This document shows, piece after piece, positions 52,435-61,109 of a stretch of DNA of 64,000 nucleotides. Within the stretch, counting starts at the first letter, position 1, and each line of letters opens with the position of its first letter. Source of the stretch: Byssovorax sp. GTDB taxonomy: Bacteria; Myxococcota_A; Polyangia; Polyangiales; Polyangiaceae. The stretch is taken from positions 1 through 64,000 of the forward strand of contig JANYGI010000056.1 of NCBI GenBank assembly GCA_025362495.1. The letters run 5' to 3'. A program made the position numbers and the translations under genes. The notes below the pieces were generated by a model. That model was not told where the DNA came from, did not search any database, and saw only the letters and a program-made list of their open reading frames with translations.

Positions 52435-53742
52435 ATGGGATCGACCGGCAAGAACAAGGGAAAGCACGACAAGGGTGGAGGCGCCGGGCGAGCCCAGGCG
52501 GCGCCCGAGAAGAGCGCGACGAGAGCGCCCGAGGCCGAGCCCCCGGGGCCCGTGGTGCCTCCGGAGGCAGCGGCCGCCGCGCCGAAACCCCACGAAGGAG
52601 CGCCTGAAAAGCCCGCGTTGAAGGGCGCGGCGTGGGGCGATCCCGTCGCGCGGTTCGAGGCGCGGTGGACCTGGTTCGAGTCGCGCTTGATCACCTTCGT
52701 GCTGCTCTCGCAGCTCGCGGCGCTGGTCGCGTGGGTGTTCTTGAACGGCCTGTCGGAGTCGGTCGGCCAGTCGGCCGGCGTGGTGTTCCGCGCGGTGATG
52801 GCCGCGATCGCGCTCGGGTGCGGTACCTGGTTCGGCTTCCGCGCGATGGTCCTCGAGCGTCGGCGCGCGCTCACGCTCGTCGCCGTCGGCCTCGGCCTCT
52901 GCCTCGCCCCGGCGTGGCGCGAGTCAGTGCTCGCCGCCGCGAAGCCCGGCGCCGCGGGGCTCGTCGTCACGCTCGCGCACCTCGACAAGGCCAGCGCCGG
53001 TTACTTCGACAACCTCAAGGGCTGGCTCCAGGAGGGCTCGACCCTGACGCTGATGGGCGGCCTCCGCGGCCTCGGCACGCGCCTCACGCTCTGGCTCGCG
53101 CTCCTCGGCGGCTCGCTCGCGACGGCCTCGGGCAAGCACATCCACATCGACGTGGTGTTTCGCTTCCTGCCGAAGAAGCTCCAGGTCCCCTCGGCGATCG
53201 TGAACTATTTCGCGGCCGCCGCCGTGTGCCTCTTCGGGGCGTGGGGCTTCTTCGATCACATCGCGATCGAGTCCTACGGCTCGCGCGCCGACGACCGGGC
53301 CGGCGCCAAGATCGAAAACGCCGCCCACCAGATCTCCGACCACTTCTTCTACACGCGCAAGCAGCTCGGCCTCGATCTGCGCAGCATGCCCCGCGTGCTC
53401 GGCGGCACCCGCTACGACCAGTGGATGACGGCCTCGGCCTGGAACGAGTGGGTCGACGACGCGGGCTTCGACGCGCACTTCAAGCCCGAGGAGGTGAAGT
53501 CGATCAAGGTCCCGGGCGACAACGGCTTTCACGTGCCGCTGGTGCTCTCGCCGAAGGGGGAAAACACCCGCGGCATGCTCAGCAACACGCTCGGTCTCGT
53601 GTTCCCGTTTGGCCTCTTCGCCATCGCGCTTCGCTTCCTGCTCCGCGCGCTGATGACGCTGAGCGGCCACCTCTCGGCCGATCCCGACGAGGCCCACCGT
53701 GAAGAGCTCCGCGGCGCCGACGCCGGCGAAGGAGGCGTGTGA
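52435..53742 (+). CDS. TRAP transporter small membrane subunit (DctQ-like), extended
   Basis: 435 residues, much longer than the usual 160-220. Residues 1-70 are a Lys/Gly/Ala/Pro-rich cytoplasmic tail. Hydrophobic spans occur around 85-107, 112-135, 145-165, 205-225, 245-265 and 375-400. The DctQ core is LWLALLGGSLATASGKHIHIDVVFRFLPKK (GKHI-ID-V motif of DctQ). An insertion of about 110 residues (KIENAAHQISDHFFYTRKQLGLDLRSMP ... GDNGFHVPLV) lies between the last two spans, presumably periplasmic. It shares one base with the next gene. Confidence 0.87.
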   Translation: MGSTGKNKGKHDKGGGAGRAQAAPEKSATRAPEAEPPGPVVPPEAAAAAPKPHEGAPEKPALKGAAWGDPVARFEARWTWFESRLITFVLLSQLAALVAWVFLNGLSESVGQSAGVVFRAVMAAIALGCGTWFGFRAMVLERRRALTLVAVGLGLCLAPAWRESVLAAAKPGAAGLVVTLAHLDKASAGYFDNLKGWLQEGSTLTLMGGLRGLGTRLTLWLALLGGSLATASGKHIHIDVVFRFLPKKLQVPSAIVNYFAAAAVCLFGAWGFFDHIAIESYGSRADDRAGAKIENAAHQISDHFFYTRKQLGLDLRSMPRVLGGTRYDQWMTASAWNEWVDDAGFDAHFKPEEVKSIKVPGDNGFHVPLVLSPKGENTRGMLSNTLGLVFPFGLFAIALRFLLRALMTLSGHLSADPDEAHREELRGADAGEGGV

Positions 53743-55442
53743 TGGGCGCAATCATCGCATTCCTCGTCGCCGCGCTGGCGCTCCTCGGCACGCCGCTCTT
53801 CGCCATCATGGGCGGAGCGAGCGAGCTCCTGTGGATGCTCCACGATAACCCCACGCAGCGTTATCTCCGCTTCATCGCCCCCAACGTGATGGAAGAGCGC
53901 TTCGCCGGCTCACCCATCCTGGTGACGATCCCCCTCTTCACGTTCGTCGGCTACATGATGGCCGAGTCCAGGGCGCCGGATCGCATCGTCCGCGGCGCGG
54001 CGGCGTTCTTCGGCTGGCTCCCCGGCGGCCTCGCGATGGTGTGCATCGTCGCCAGCGCGTTCTTCACGACGCTCACCGGCGGCAGCGGCGTCACCATCGT
54101 CGCCATCGGCGGGCTGCTCTATCCCGCGCTCCGCAAGCAGGGGTATCCGAGCAGCTACGCTCTCGGCCTCGTGACGGTGGGCGGCTCGCTCGGCCTCTTG
54201 CTCCCTCCGTCGCTCCCGATCCTGGTCTACGCGCTCGTCGCCGGCATCGACTTCAACGCGGCGTTCAAGGCCGGCATCCTGCCTGGCATCATGATCATGG
54301 GCTTCCTCGCCCTCCACGCGGCGTACATCGGCAACAAGTACAAGGTGCCGCGATCGAAGCCGAACCTGAAGGAAATGGGCGGCGCGCTCTGGCTCCTCAA
54401 GTGGGAGCTCGGCGTCCCGGTCGTGATCCTCGGCGGCCTCGGCACCCACCTCACGTCGCTCGACGAGAGCGCCGCGCTCACGGCCGTTTACATCATGATC
54501 GTCGAGATCTACATCCACAAAGATCTCAGCCTGAAGAAGGATCTCCCCCGCGTCGCCAAGGCGTCGCTGATCCTCGCCGGCGCGATCATTCTCATCCTCG
54601 CGATGGCCAACGCGCTGATCAACTTCGTCGTCGATCAACGCATCCCGGGCCGAGTGCTCGAGTACATGCTCAGCCTCGGCCTCACGCAGACGTGGCAGTT
54701 CCTCATCGTCCTCAACATCTTCCTCCTGCTGATCGGGATGCTGATGGAGGGGTTCAGCGCCATCCTCGTGGCCGTGCCGCTGATCCTGCCGTTCGCGGCG
54801 CGGTTCAACCTGCACCCGTTCCACCTCGCGATGATGTTCCTCCTGAACCTGGAGCTGGCCTATTGCGCTCCTCCGCTCGGGCTCAACCTCTTCATCGCCA
54901 GCTTCCGCTTCGAGAAGCCTCTGGTGTCGCTCTACAAGGTGGTACTGCCGTTCACGGGGATCCTGGCATTCGGCCTCTTTCTGGTGATGTACGTCCCGTC
55001 GATCTCGACGGTGCTCGTCGACGGTGACATCCAGAAGGCGCTGGCCCTGGCCGATCAAAAGAAGGAAGCTCCGCGCGAGGCCTGGCTGATGCAGTGTGTC
55101 CAGGAAGACCGCTCCAACCCCCGTCCCTGCACCGCGGCCGACAAGCTGCGCTTCGGGGAAGATGGAACCAAGAATCCGTACGAGAAGGCCCAGCCCGTCG
55201 TCCCCGTCCCGGATCAGGCGAAGACGGCCGCGCCATCCGACGATCCCGACGATCTGATGAAGCAGATGATGGGCGACACCCCGAAGGGCGCCGCCGAAAA
55301 GGGCAAGAACGACTCCGACGATCTCATGAAAGAGATGATGGGCGACACGCCCAAGGGAGCGGCCTCCGCGGTGCCGTCGGCCAGGCCCGCCGCCGACCCG
55401 AACGACGATTTGATGAAGGAGATGATGGGTGAAAAGAAGTAA
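53742..55442 (+). CDS. TRAP transporter large membrane subunit (DctM-like) with repeated tail
   Basis: 566 residues from ATG 53742 (GGAGG six bases upstream; overlaps the DctQ stop by one base). Residues 1-435: 12 or so membrane spans with DctM motifs FAGSPILVTIPLFTFVGYMMAES, ASAFFTTLTGGSGVTIVAIGG, LLPPSLPILVYALVAGIDF and NLELAYCAPPLGLNLFIASF. The last 130 residues are a cytoplasmic or periplasmic tail with three copies of a DDLMK(E/Q)MMG motif (from 55248, 55317 and 55404) separated by Ala/Pro/Lys-rich linkers. The tail is not part of usual DctM. Sodium-coupled uptake of an organic acid or similar solute is the family role; no binding-protein gene is visible next to it. Confidence 0.93.
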   Translation: MGAIIAFLVAALALLGTPLFAIMGGASELLWMLHDNPTQRYLRFIAPNVMEERFAGSPILVTIPLFTFVGYMMAESRAPDRIVRGAAAFFGWLPGGLAMVCIVASAFFTTLTGGSGVTIVAIGGLLYPALRKQGYPSSYALGLVTVGGSLGLLLPPSLPILVYALVAGIDFNAAFKAGILPGIMIMGFLALHAAYIGNKYKVPRSKPNLKEMGGALWLLKWELGVPVVILGGLGTHLTSLDESAALTAVYIMIVEIYIHKDLSLKKDLPRVAKASLILAGAIILILAMANALINFVVDQRIPGRVLEYMLSLGLTQTWQFLIVLNIFLLLIGMLMEGFSAILVAVPLILPFAARFNLHPFHLAMMFLLNLELAYCAPPLGLNLFIASFRFEKPLVSLYKVVLPFTGILAFGLFLVMYVPSISTVLVDGDIQKALALADQKKEAPREAWLMQCVQEDRSNPRPCTAADKLRFGEDGTKNPYEKAQPVVPVPDQAKTAAPSDDPDDLMKQMMGDTPKGAAEKGKNDSDDLMKEMMGDTPKGAASAVPSARPAADPNDDLMKEMMGEKK

Positions 55443-55583
55443 GAGCGCCGAACAAAACCGGACCGAGCCGGCCAAAGAGACGCAAGCTCGCCAAGGCGCG
55501 AGGATGAAGGCGTGCGAATGCACGTCGAATCGGAGCAACGCAGGCGAGCGCCGCGGCTCTGCAGGACGGCGACGGGAGGTTTT

Positions 55584-57152
55584 GTGAGGCGCTCCAACGT
55601 TGCTCCCCGCAGCGCCGACGTGATCATCGTCGGCGCCGGCCACAACGGCCTCGTCGCCGCGCTGCTCCTCGCGCGGCGCGGGCTCTCCGTCGTGGTCCTC
55701 GAAGAGAAGGACATGGTCGGCGGCGCCGCCAAGACGGAGCGCCCGTTCAAGAAGGCTCCGGGCCTCGGCGTCTCCAGCGGGGCCTACCTGCTCGGCCTCG
55801 CCCCGCCGGAGCTCCTGCGCGAGCTCGGCGTCGATCTGCCGCTGAAGCGGCGCGATCCGCACTACTTCTTGCCCACGACCGACCGCCGTTACCTGCTCTT
55901 CGGATCGAACCAGGCCGAGATGAAGCGGCAATTCCTGGAGTTCTTCTCCGAGCAGGACTGGAACGCCAACGCCCGCCTCCAGGCCGAGATTGGCGCCCTC
56001 CGGGACGACGTGGCGCCGACGTGGCTGCAGGAGCCGCTCTCGATCGAGGCCACGGCCGAGAAGTACATCCGCAAGGAGCTGCGCGAGGTGTTCGTGAAGC
56101 TCTGTCGCGGGACGATCACCGACTACCTCGATCGGTTCGACTTCAAGAGCGATCTGATCAAGGCCATGTACGCGGTGACGGACGCGTTCTCGGGGCTCTC
56201 CGGCGGCTTCGATACGCCCGGCACCGGGATGAACTTCCTCGTTCACAACATGTGTCGCCTCCCCGGCGCCGACGGAACGTGGATGATCGTCGAGGGCGGG
56301 ATGGGGGCCATCACGAGCCGCCTCGCGGCCAAGGCCGAGAGCGAAGGCGCGGTGATCCTCACCGGGACCAAGGTCGAGAAGATCGAGTCCCAGGGCGGCG
56401 CCGTCACCGGCGTCGTGCTCGCGGACGGCACGTCGATCACCTCGAAGGTCGTGGTCGCCAACGCCGATCCCTACCGCACGCGCGCCCTCGCCGGCGCGGG
56501 GAACATCGACGCCGGCCTCTCGCAGCGACTCGACACGATGCGCCGCGACGGCTCGACCATGAAGGTCAACCTGGCCATGAAGGGCCTCCCGAATTTCACC
56601 TGCCTGCGCGAGGACAAGGGGCAATACGGGCCGACGATTCACCTCCTCCCCGACGAAGCGGTGGTGATGGACACGGTGCGCAAGGCCCACGCCGACGCCA
56701 TGGCAGGCTCGCTCCCGGAGTTCCCGGCCATCGAGTGGTATTTCCATACGCCCATCGATCCGAGCCTGCGCGACGCCGAGGGCCACCACAACGCGGCTCT
56801 CTTCGTGCAGTGGGTGCCTTACGAGCTGTCCGGCGGAAAGACCTGGGCCGAGGAAGAGGCGGGCTACGTCAAGCACCTGCTCTCGATCTGCGACCGCTTC
56901 GCCCCCGGGACGAGCGATCTGGTGATCGACACGTTCCCCCTCACGCCGAAGGGGATCGAGGATCACTTCGGGATCACCCGCGGCCACATTCACCACATCG
57001 ACAACGGGTATGGATTCGCCGATCGCGTCCCCTACCGCTTCGGCCTCGGCGGGCTCTACTCGGCCAGCGCCGGCACGCACCCCGCGGGGTCGGTGATCGG
57101 CGCCGCGGGCCACAACGCGGCGCAGGCCGTGCTCGCCGATCTCGGTCGGTGA
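55584..57152 (+). CDS. CrtI-like FAD-dependent oxidoreductase (PYROXD2-type)
   Basis: 522 residues from GTG 55584, with GGGAGGT just before; the frame extends upstream without support. FAD motif ADVIIVGAGHNGLVAALLLARRG and VVLEEKDMVGGAA near the N terminus; LVHNMCRLPGADGTWMIVEGGMGAI and the C-terminal GGLYSASAGTHPAGSVIGAAGHNAA are typical of the phytoene-desaturase-like / PYROXD2 group, which oxidises diverse substrates. Overlaps the amidohydrolase by four bases. Downstream of TRAP genes with 141 bases between, so possibly of the same operon. Confidence 0.9.
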   Translation: MRRSNVAPRSADVIIVGAGHNGLVAALLLARRGLSVVVLEEKDMVGGAAKTERPFKKAPGLGVSSGAYLLGLAPPELLRELGVDLPLKRRDPHYFLPTTDRRYLLFGSNQAEMKRQFLEFFSEQDWNANARLQAEIGALRDDVAPTWLQEPLSIEATAEKYIRKELREVFVKLCRGTITDYLDRFDFKSDLIKAMYAVTDAFSGLSGGFDTPGTGMNFLVHNMCRLPGADGTWMIVEGGMGAITSRLAAKAESEGAVILTGTKVEKIESQGGAVTGVVLADGTSITSKVVVANADPYRTRALAGAGNIDAGLSQRLDTMRRDGSTMKVNLAMKGLPNFTCLREDKGQYGPTIHLLPDEAVVMDTVRKAHADAMAGSLPEFPAIEWYFHTPIDPSLRDAEGHHNAALFVQWVPYELSGGKTWAEEEAGYVKHLLSICDRFAPGTSDLVIDTFPLTPKGIEDHFGITRGHIHHIDNGYGFADRVPYRFGLGGLYSASAGTHPAGSVIGAAGHNAAQAVLADLGR

Positions 57153-58087
57153 CGGACACTCTCTTCACTCCCTGCCTCGCCGACGCCCTCCCTCTCCCAC
57201 CGAGGGCGTCGACTCTCCCCCTCCCCGCCGTCAACGACGTCGAGGGGGAGCGGCTGCCATCGCAGCTCCCCGAGGTGATCGACGCCCACGTTCACATCTT
57301 CCCCGATCGCGTCTTCGAAGCCATTCATCGCTGGTTCGAGGCCTACGGGTGGCCGATCCGCTATCCCTTCCACACGCCCGAGGTGCTCTCGTTCCTGTTT
57401 GCGCGCGGCGTCTCGCGGGTGATCGCGCTCGCCTACTCGCACAAGCCGGGGATGGCGCGCGCGCTCAACGCCTACATGGCCGAGGTCTGCCGCCACGAGC
57501 CGCGCGTGACGGGCCTCGCCACGGTGTTGCCGGGCGAGCCGGGCGCCGTCGCCGTCCTGGAAGAGGCATTTGCGCTCGGCCTCTCCGGGGTGAAGCTCCA
57601 CTGCCACGTTCAGCGCTTCTCGCCCGACGACGCGGCCCTTCACGAGCTCTATGCGGCCTGCGTCGCGCACGACAAGCCGATGGTGATCCACGCCGGCCGC
57701 GAGCCGTCGAGCCCGGCGTACGGGTGCGATACCCACGCGCTCTGCGCCGTCGAGCGGATCGAGCGCGTGCTCACCGACTACCCTGGTCTCCGCGTCGTCG
57801 TACCGCACCTCGGATGCGACGAGTACGACGGCTACGCGCGCCTGCTCGAGCGCCACGACAACCTCTGGCTCGACACGACGATGGTCGTCAGCGACTACCT
57901 GCCGTTCCCGAGCCCGATCCGGATGCTGCAGGCCCGGCCGGAGCGGATCATGTACGGGACCGACTTTCCGAACCTGCCTTATGCGTGGGACCGCGAGGTG
58001 AAGACGATCGCGGGGCGCGGGCTCGAGGAAGAGGCGCTCCAGGCGGTGCTGGGTGGGACCGCGAAGGCGCTGTTCAAGCTGCCTTGA
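57149..58087 (+). CDS. Amidohydrolase-2-type metal-dependent hydrolase
   Basis: 312 residues from GTG 57149, overlapping the oxidoreductase stop (GTGA). The metal-binding set DAHVHIFP (residue 37 region), KLHCHVQRF, VIHAGREPS, VVPHLGCDEYDG and the final Asp in MYGTDFPNLPYAWDRE is complete for the ACMSD/amidohydrolase-2 family (TIM barrel, decarboxylase or hydrolase). Coupled to an FAD enzyme and near an organic-acid transporter, it may act on an aromatic or carboxylated metabolite. Substrate unknown. Confidence 0.92.
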   Translation: MTDTLFTPCLADALPLPPRASTLPLPAVNDVEGERLPSQLPEVIDAHVHIFPDRVFEAIHRWFEAYGWPIRYPFHTPEVLSFLFARGVSRVIALAYSHKPGMARALNAYMAEVCRHEPRVTGLATVLPGEPGAVAVLEEAFALGLSGVKLHCHVQRFSPDDAALHELYAACVAHDKPMVIHAGREPSSPAYGCDTHALCAVERIERVLTDYPGLRVVVPHLGCDEYDGYARLLERHDNLWLDTTMVVSDYLPFPSPIRMLQARPERIMYGTDFPNLPYAWDREVKTIAGRGLEEEALQAVLGGTAKALFKLP

Positions 58088-58106
58088 TCCCACCGCGAGC
58101 GCGCCG

Positions 58107-58952
58107 TCAGAATTTCGCGCCAATCGAGAAACGGTGGGTCACGTAGTTGCTGCCGCCGAATCCGAGCGGCTCGTCGATGGGCACGAGCAGGCCGTAGCGC
58201 GCGTAGAGCCCCAGGCGCTCCGGCGTCGCATAGCCGAGGAACGGCTCGAGCGCGGTCTGGGCGTGATCATCGACCTCCGCGATGATGAACGTGGTCTGTA
58301 CGCGCAAACCACCTTCCAGACCGAAGCGAGCGCGGATCGCCGCTGACATCGACGTCTCGACGTACCCGACGAGAATGCCTTGATTGTAATAGTCGAGAAT
58401 GCCGGGCGAGACCTCCATCTGGAGGATGATCGGGGCGAGATCGAGCTCCATGCCGGCGCGAACGGCGAGCGGGATGGAATACGGGGCGAAGTGGCCAGGA
58501 TCGTGATACGCGCGCGTGACGGAGGCCTCCGAGCCGAGCTGCCCGGTCCCGCCGGACCTCGACGCATCGGCGAAAGGGAGGCCGAAGCTCGCGCCGACGT
58601 ACCCGCTCGCGCGGCGATTGAAGCGACCGGCGTAGTGCGCCCCGAGGAAGGGATTGCCGAACATGCTCCCGGTGATGTCGGTCGACGCGAGCACGGCCGT
58701 CGGGATGTCGGCGTCGATGAACAGGTGCTTGGTCACGCCGATCTGCGCGGTCACATCGGCGGTCACGAGGTTGACCGCCACGCCATGAATGGTGTCGTGG
58801 AGAAAATCGGCCTCGACGCCGGCGCGGCTCTGCTCCGCCTCGGGTATCCATTCGCGGTGCGCGCCGGGCGGCTCCTGCGCGAAGGCGGTCTCGAACGGGA
58901 CGAGGATCGATGCGGCGGCGATGGCCGCTATCCAGAGTAGCTTCATTCGCAC
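58107..58952 (-). CDS. Predicted outer-membrane beta-barrel protein
   Basis: 281 residues with a cleavable signal (LLWIAAIAAASILVPFETAFAQ, cut after AFA). Many amphipathic strands ending in aromatic residues, e.g. GVTKHLFIDADIPTAVL, YGLLVPIDEPLGFGGSNYVTHRFSIGAKF, whose final Phe fits an outer-membrane C-terminal signature. ATG 58946 (MKLLW) is an alternative start. Convergent with the amidohydrolase gene; function unknown. Confidence 0.85.
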   Translation of the reverse strand: MRMKLLWIAAIAAASILVPFETAFAQEPPGAHREWIPEAEQSRAGVEADFLHDTIHGVAVNLVTADVTAQIGVTKHLFIDADIPTAVLASTDITGSMFGNPFLGAHYAGRFNRRASGYVGASFGLPFADASRSGGTGQLGSEASVTRAYHDPGHFAPYSIPLAVRAGMELDLAPIILQMEVSPGILDYYNQGILVGYVETSMSAAIRARFGLEGGLRVQTTFIIAEVDDHAQTALEPFLGYATPERLGLYARYGLLVPIDEPLGFGGSNYVTHRFSIGAKF

Positions 58953-59094
58953 CTCTCTGAAGGGGTCAACAGGCGGTTCGCGCCGCCTCTAGCGAGCATC
59001 GTGCCGTGCTCGCGCTTCGCAAGATCCGCGCTTTCAGCGCAGGTTCACGCGTGCCGACGATCGCGCGATTGGCAGACCGGCACGCGCGGCGCGG

Positions 59095-59292
59095 ATGAGC
59101 TGCCAACATGGCAGCTCGCGCTGCGTCGAGCGCCGGCGCCCGAGAGGTCCCCGTTCGCGTCGTGGAGCTGCGCCTTCAGAATGCAAGACGGAGTGCGCGG
59201 GCGGGAGCATCAGCGCCGATTGCGCGCCGTGCGTGAAGCTCGCGGGAATGAACCAGTGCAAGACTCAATATCAGGCCTGCGGCGGGATCTGA
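59095..59292 (+). pseudogene. Possible fragment of a Cys-rich protein
   Basis: The last 37 residues (CKTECAGGSISADCAPCVKL then AGMNQCKTQYQACGGI) have six Cys in a CxxxC / CxxC pattern seen in short repeats of myxobacterial secreted proteins. The first 28 residues are Arg/Ser-rich and not protein-like, so this is more likely the 3' relic of a gene than a complete one. Confidence 0.3.
59097..59117. promoter_or_regulatory. Perfect palindrome, operator-like
   Basis: GAGCTGCCA (59097-59105) and TGGCAGCTC (59109-59117) are exact complements, separated by three bases. Sited about 150 bases upstream of the outer-membrane protein start (minus strand). Typical size for a dimeric repressor site; protein unknown. 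Confidence 0.4.
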
Positions 59293-59589
59293 ACAACGCG
59301 GCAGCCCTTCCCTCGTAGCTTGCGCGGATCGCGGACTCGAAGAGGAATAAGCAACGTCGCCGAGGGCGAGGTTTGCGGTCAAGCGCGCGCCAATCGGGAC
59401 CATGGCATGCGCCGATCGTTACGTTGCCGTGGTGACGGGAGGGCCGCGAAGGTCGCTGCGCGCCGTGACGGTGCGTTCGCGCGGGCTCGCGCAAACGGGT
59501 TCGCGGATAGAAGGTGAAGAATCGTTCTCGTGCGCCGTTTTCGTGATCGCCCTCGCTGGGCTCGGTCTTGCTAGCGGGCTCGCTCCTGC

Positions 59590-60027
59590 ATGGTTCGCCG
59601 CGCCACCATCGTGCCTCACGCTCGTGCCCTCGTCCTGGCCGTCACCGTCGTGCCCACGCTTTCCGGCTGTCTGGGAGGCATCTACGCCGGCGATCCTCCT
59701 CCGCACAAACTGCCGCCGCCCTGCGTGGACATCATCCGCGGCGACTGGGAGCTCGAAGGGACGGGAGGCGAGCCGGACGGCAGCGCCACCCCTCCTCTCG
59801 CGGGTGCCCCGGGCTTTGCAATCACCCGGACCAACGTGTTGACCAACAGCCAGCCTCCTGTCGATCTCGGCGCTTACACGGTGACCGGATCGGCCGGCGC
59901 CGCCGTCGTGCTGGGCGGCCTGGGCGCCGCGCCGCTGCGCATCGTCTGCAACGGGGAGGACAAGATCCAGCTCGGCGATGGCCCTGCCTGGGCGAGACGC
60001 TGGTTCTACCGACGCGCCCCGCGGTGA
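59590..60027 (+). CDS. Predicted small lipoprotein
   Basis: 145 residues; signal ALVLAVTVVPTLSGC gives a lipidated Cys near residue 27. The mature part has GDWELEGTGGEPDG and AYTVTGSAGAAVVLGGLGAAPLRIVCNGEDKIQL, short strands typical of small envelope proteins. No family recognised. Convergent with the Asp-box propeller gene. Confidence 0.7.
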   Translation: MVRRATIVPHARALVLAVTVVPTLSGCLGGIYAGDPPPHKLPPPCVDIIRGDWELEGTGGEPDGSATPPLAGAPGFAITRTNVLTNSQPPVDLGAYTVTGSAGAAVVLGGLGAAPLRIVCNGEDKIQLGDGPAWARRWFYRRAPR

Positions 60028-60076
60028 GAGGCGCGCGTGCTCGGACGAGCGCGACCACGAGCCCAACGCCGCTGCT

Positions 60077-61060
60077 CTACGGCAGCTCGATCGGCGCGCC
60101 GAAGGTGTCCCCATGATCCCTGGAGCGACGCACCTGAGCGTTGCCCGTCGTGATGAACACCTCTCCGTCGTCACCCGCCCAGAGCGCGACAGCCTCGATA
60201 GGCGTGCTGTGGAAGGTCCGCTCACCGCCTCTCCGCCGCAGCAACGATCGGTTGGACTCGTCGTCGCGCCCGAGCAGATACAGGGCGCCTCCAGGCGTCA
60301 TGCAGGCCGCCGTGATGTCCTTCTCACCGTCGGCGAAGGCGTCGTCACCGCCGTCGACGCGCTCGAAGGCGCGGCCGCCGTCGGCCAGGCGCTCCACTGC
60401 GGCGTAGTCTCCGCTGTGGCAGTCGTACACGGTGGTGAGCAGAAGCACTGTTCCTCGTCGACCGACGATGTGCTGGATCTTGTCGTACTCCGCCGGAAGG
60501 CGGGTGAGCGCGTTCCCCTCGAGGTTCATGAAGGACACCACATTCATGCTCTCGCCGTCGGTTCGTTCCGTGACCCAGAGTCTGCCGCCGTCCGAGTAAA
60601 GGCCCGTGAAGCCAGCCGGGGCGTCCTGATCCTTCGCAACGATGGATACCGCCCTGGTCCAGCTCGCCCCGGCGTCGCGGCTGCGGTAGAGCGCGCGCTC
60701 GGTGGCCACGAGGATCGGGCCGTCGCGGCGACCGGCCACACCCACGAAGTCCTCGCCGACGGGCGCTGTCATCCGCACGAACGCCTGGCCATGATCGCGG
60801 GACCGCCAGATCCGCCCTGCGGGGCCCACGACCCATACCTCGCCGTGGTCATCGGACCATACGTGATTGACTGTCTGCGCCTCGCTCGGCGGCGCGGCTT
60901 CGACGGGGATGGGGTCGACCTCGGGCGCCGCTGTCATCGGCTGCGGAAGGGTGACGGCGCTGGGCGTCTGCGCGCGCCAGCGGCGGAAGAGCCACGGCGT
61001 GAACAGCACGCCGTGGGCGCAGGTGATGAGAAGCACCACGCGCGCGGAGGTCGATCTCAT
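60077..61060 (-). CDS. Membrane-anchored Asp-box (BNR) beta-propeller protein
   Basis: 327 residues. One N-terminal membrane segment (VVLLITCAHGVLFTPWLF). Four Asp-box motifs S-x-D-x-G-x-x-W/F: SDDHGEVW, SRDHGQAF, SRDAGASW and SRDHGDTF, on successive propeller blades as in sialidases and photosystem-assembly YCF48-like proteins. No sialidase active-site Arg triad recognised, so it is probably a binding or assembly protein on the outer face of the inner membrane. Confidence 0.85.
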   Translation of the reverse strand: MRSTSARVVLLITCAHGVLFTPWLFRRWRAQTPSAVTLPQPMTAAPEVDPIPVEAAPPSEAQTVNHVWSDDHGEVWVVGPAGRIWRSRDHGQAFVRMTAPVGEDFVGVAGRRDGPILVATERALYRSRDAGASWTRAVSIVAKDQDAPAGFTGLYSDGGRLWVTERTDGESMNVVSFMNLEGNALTRLPAEYDKIQHIVGRRGTVLLLTTVYDCHSGDYAAVERLADGGRAFERVDGGDDAFADGEKDITAACMTPGGALYLLGRDDESNRSLLRRRGGERTFHSTPIEAVALWAGDDGEVFITTGNAQVRRSRDHGDTFGAPIELP

Positions 61061-61109
61061 GGGCGCGGCAGAACGCGGCAGAGGGGGCGGGCCATTCCCG
61101 GGCTTGCTC

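Larger units (their letters stand above)
58953..59589. other. Mostly non-coding stretch with a palindrome and a Cys-rich fragment
   Basis: 637 bases between the outer-membrane protein start and a lipoprotein gene. Holds the palindrome at 59097-59117 and a doubtful 65-residue frame at 59095-59292. The remainder (59300-59589) has no recognisable feature. The promoter of the outer-membrane protein should lie at 58953-59040, where GCGCTTTCAGCGC forms a small hairpin. Confidence 0.4.
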
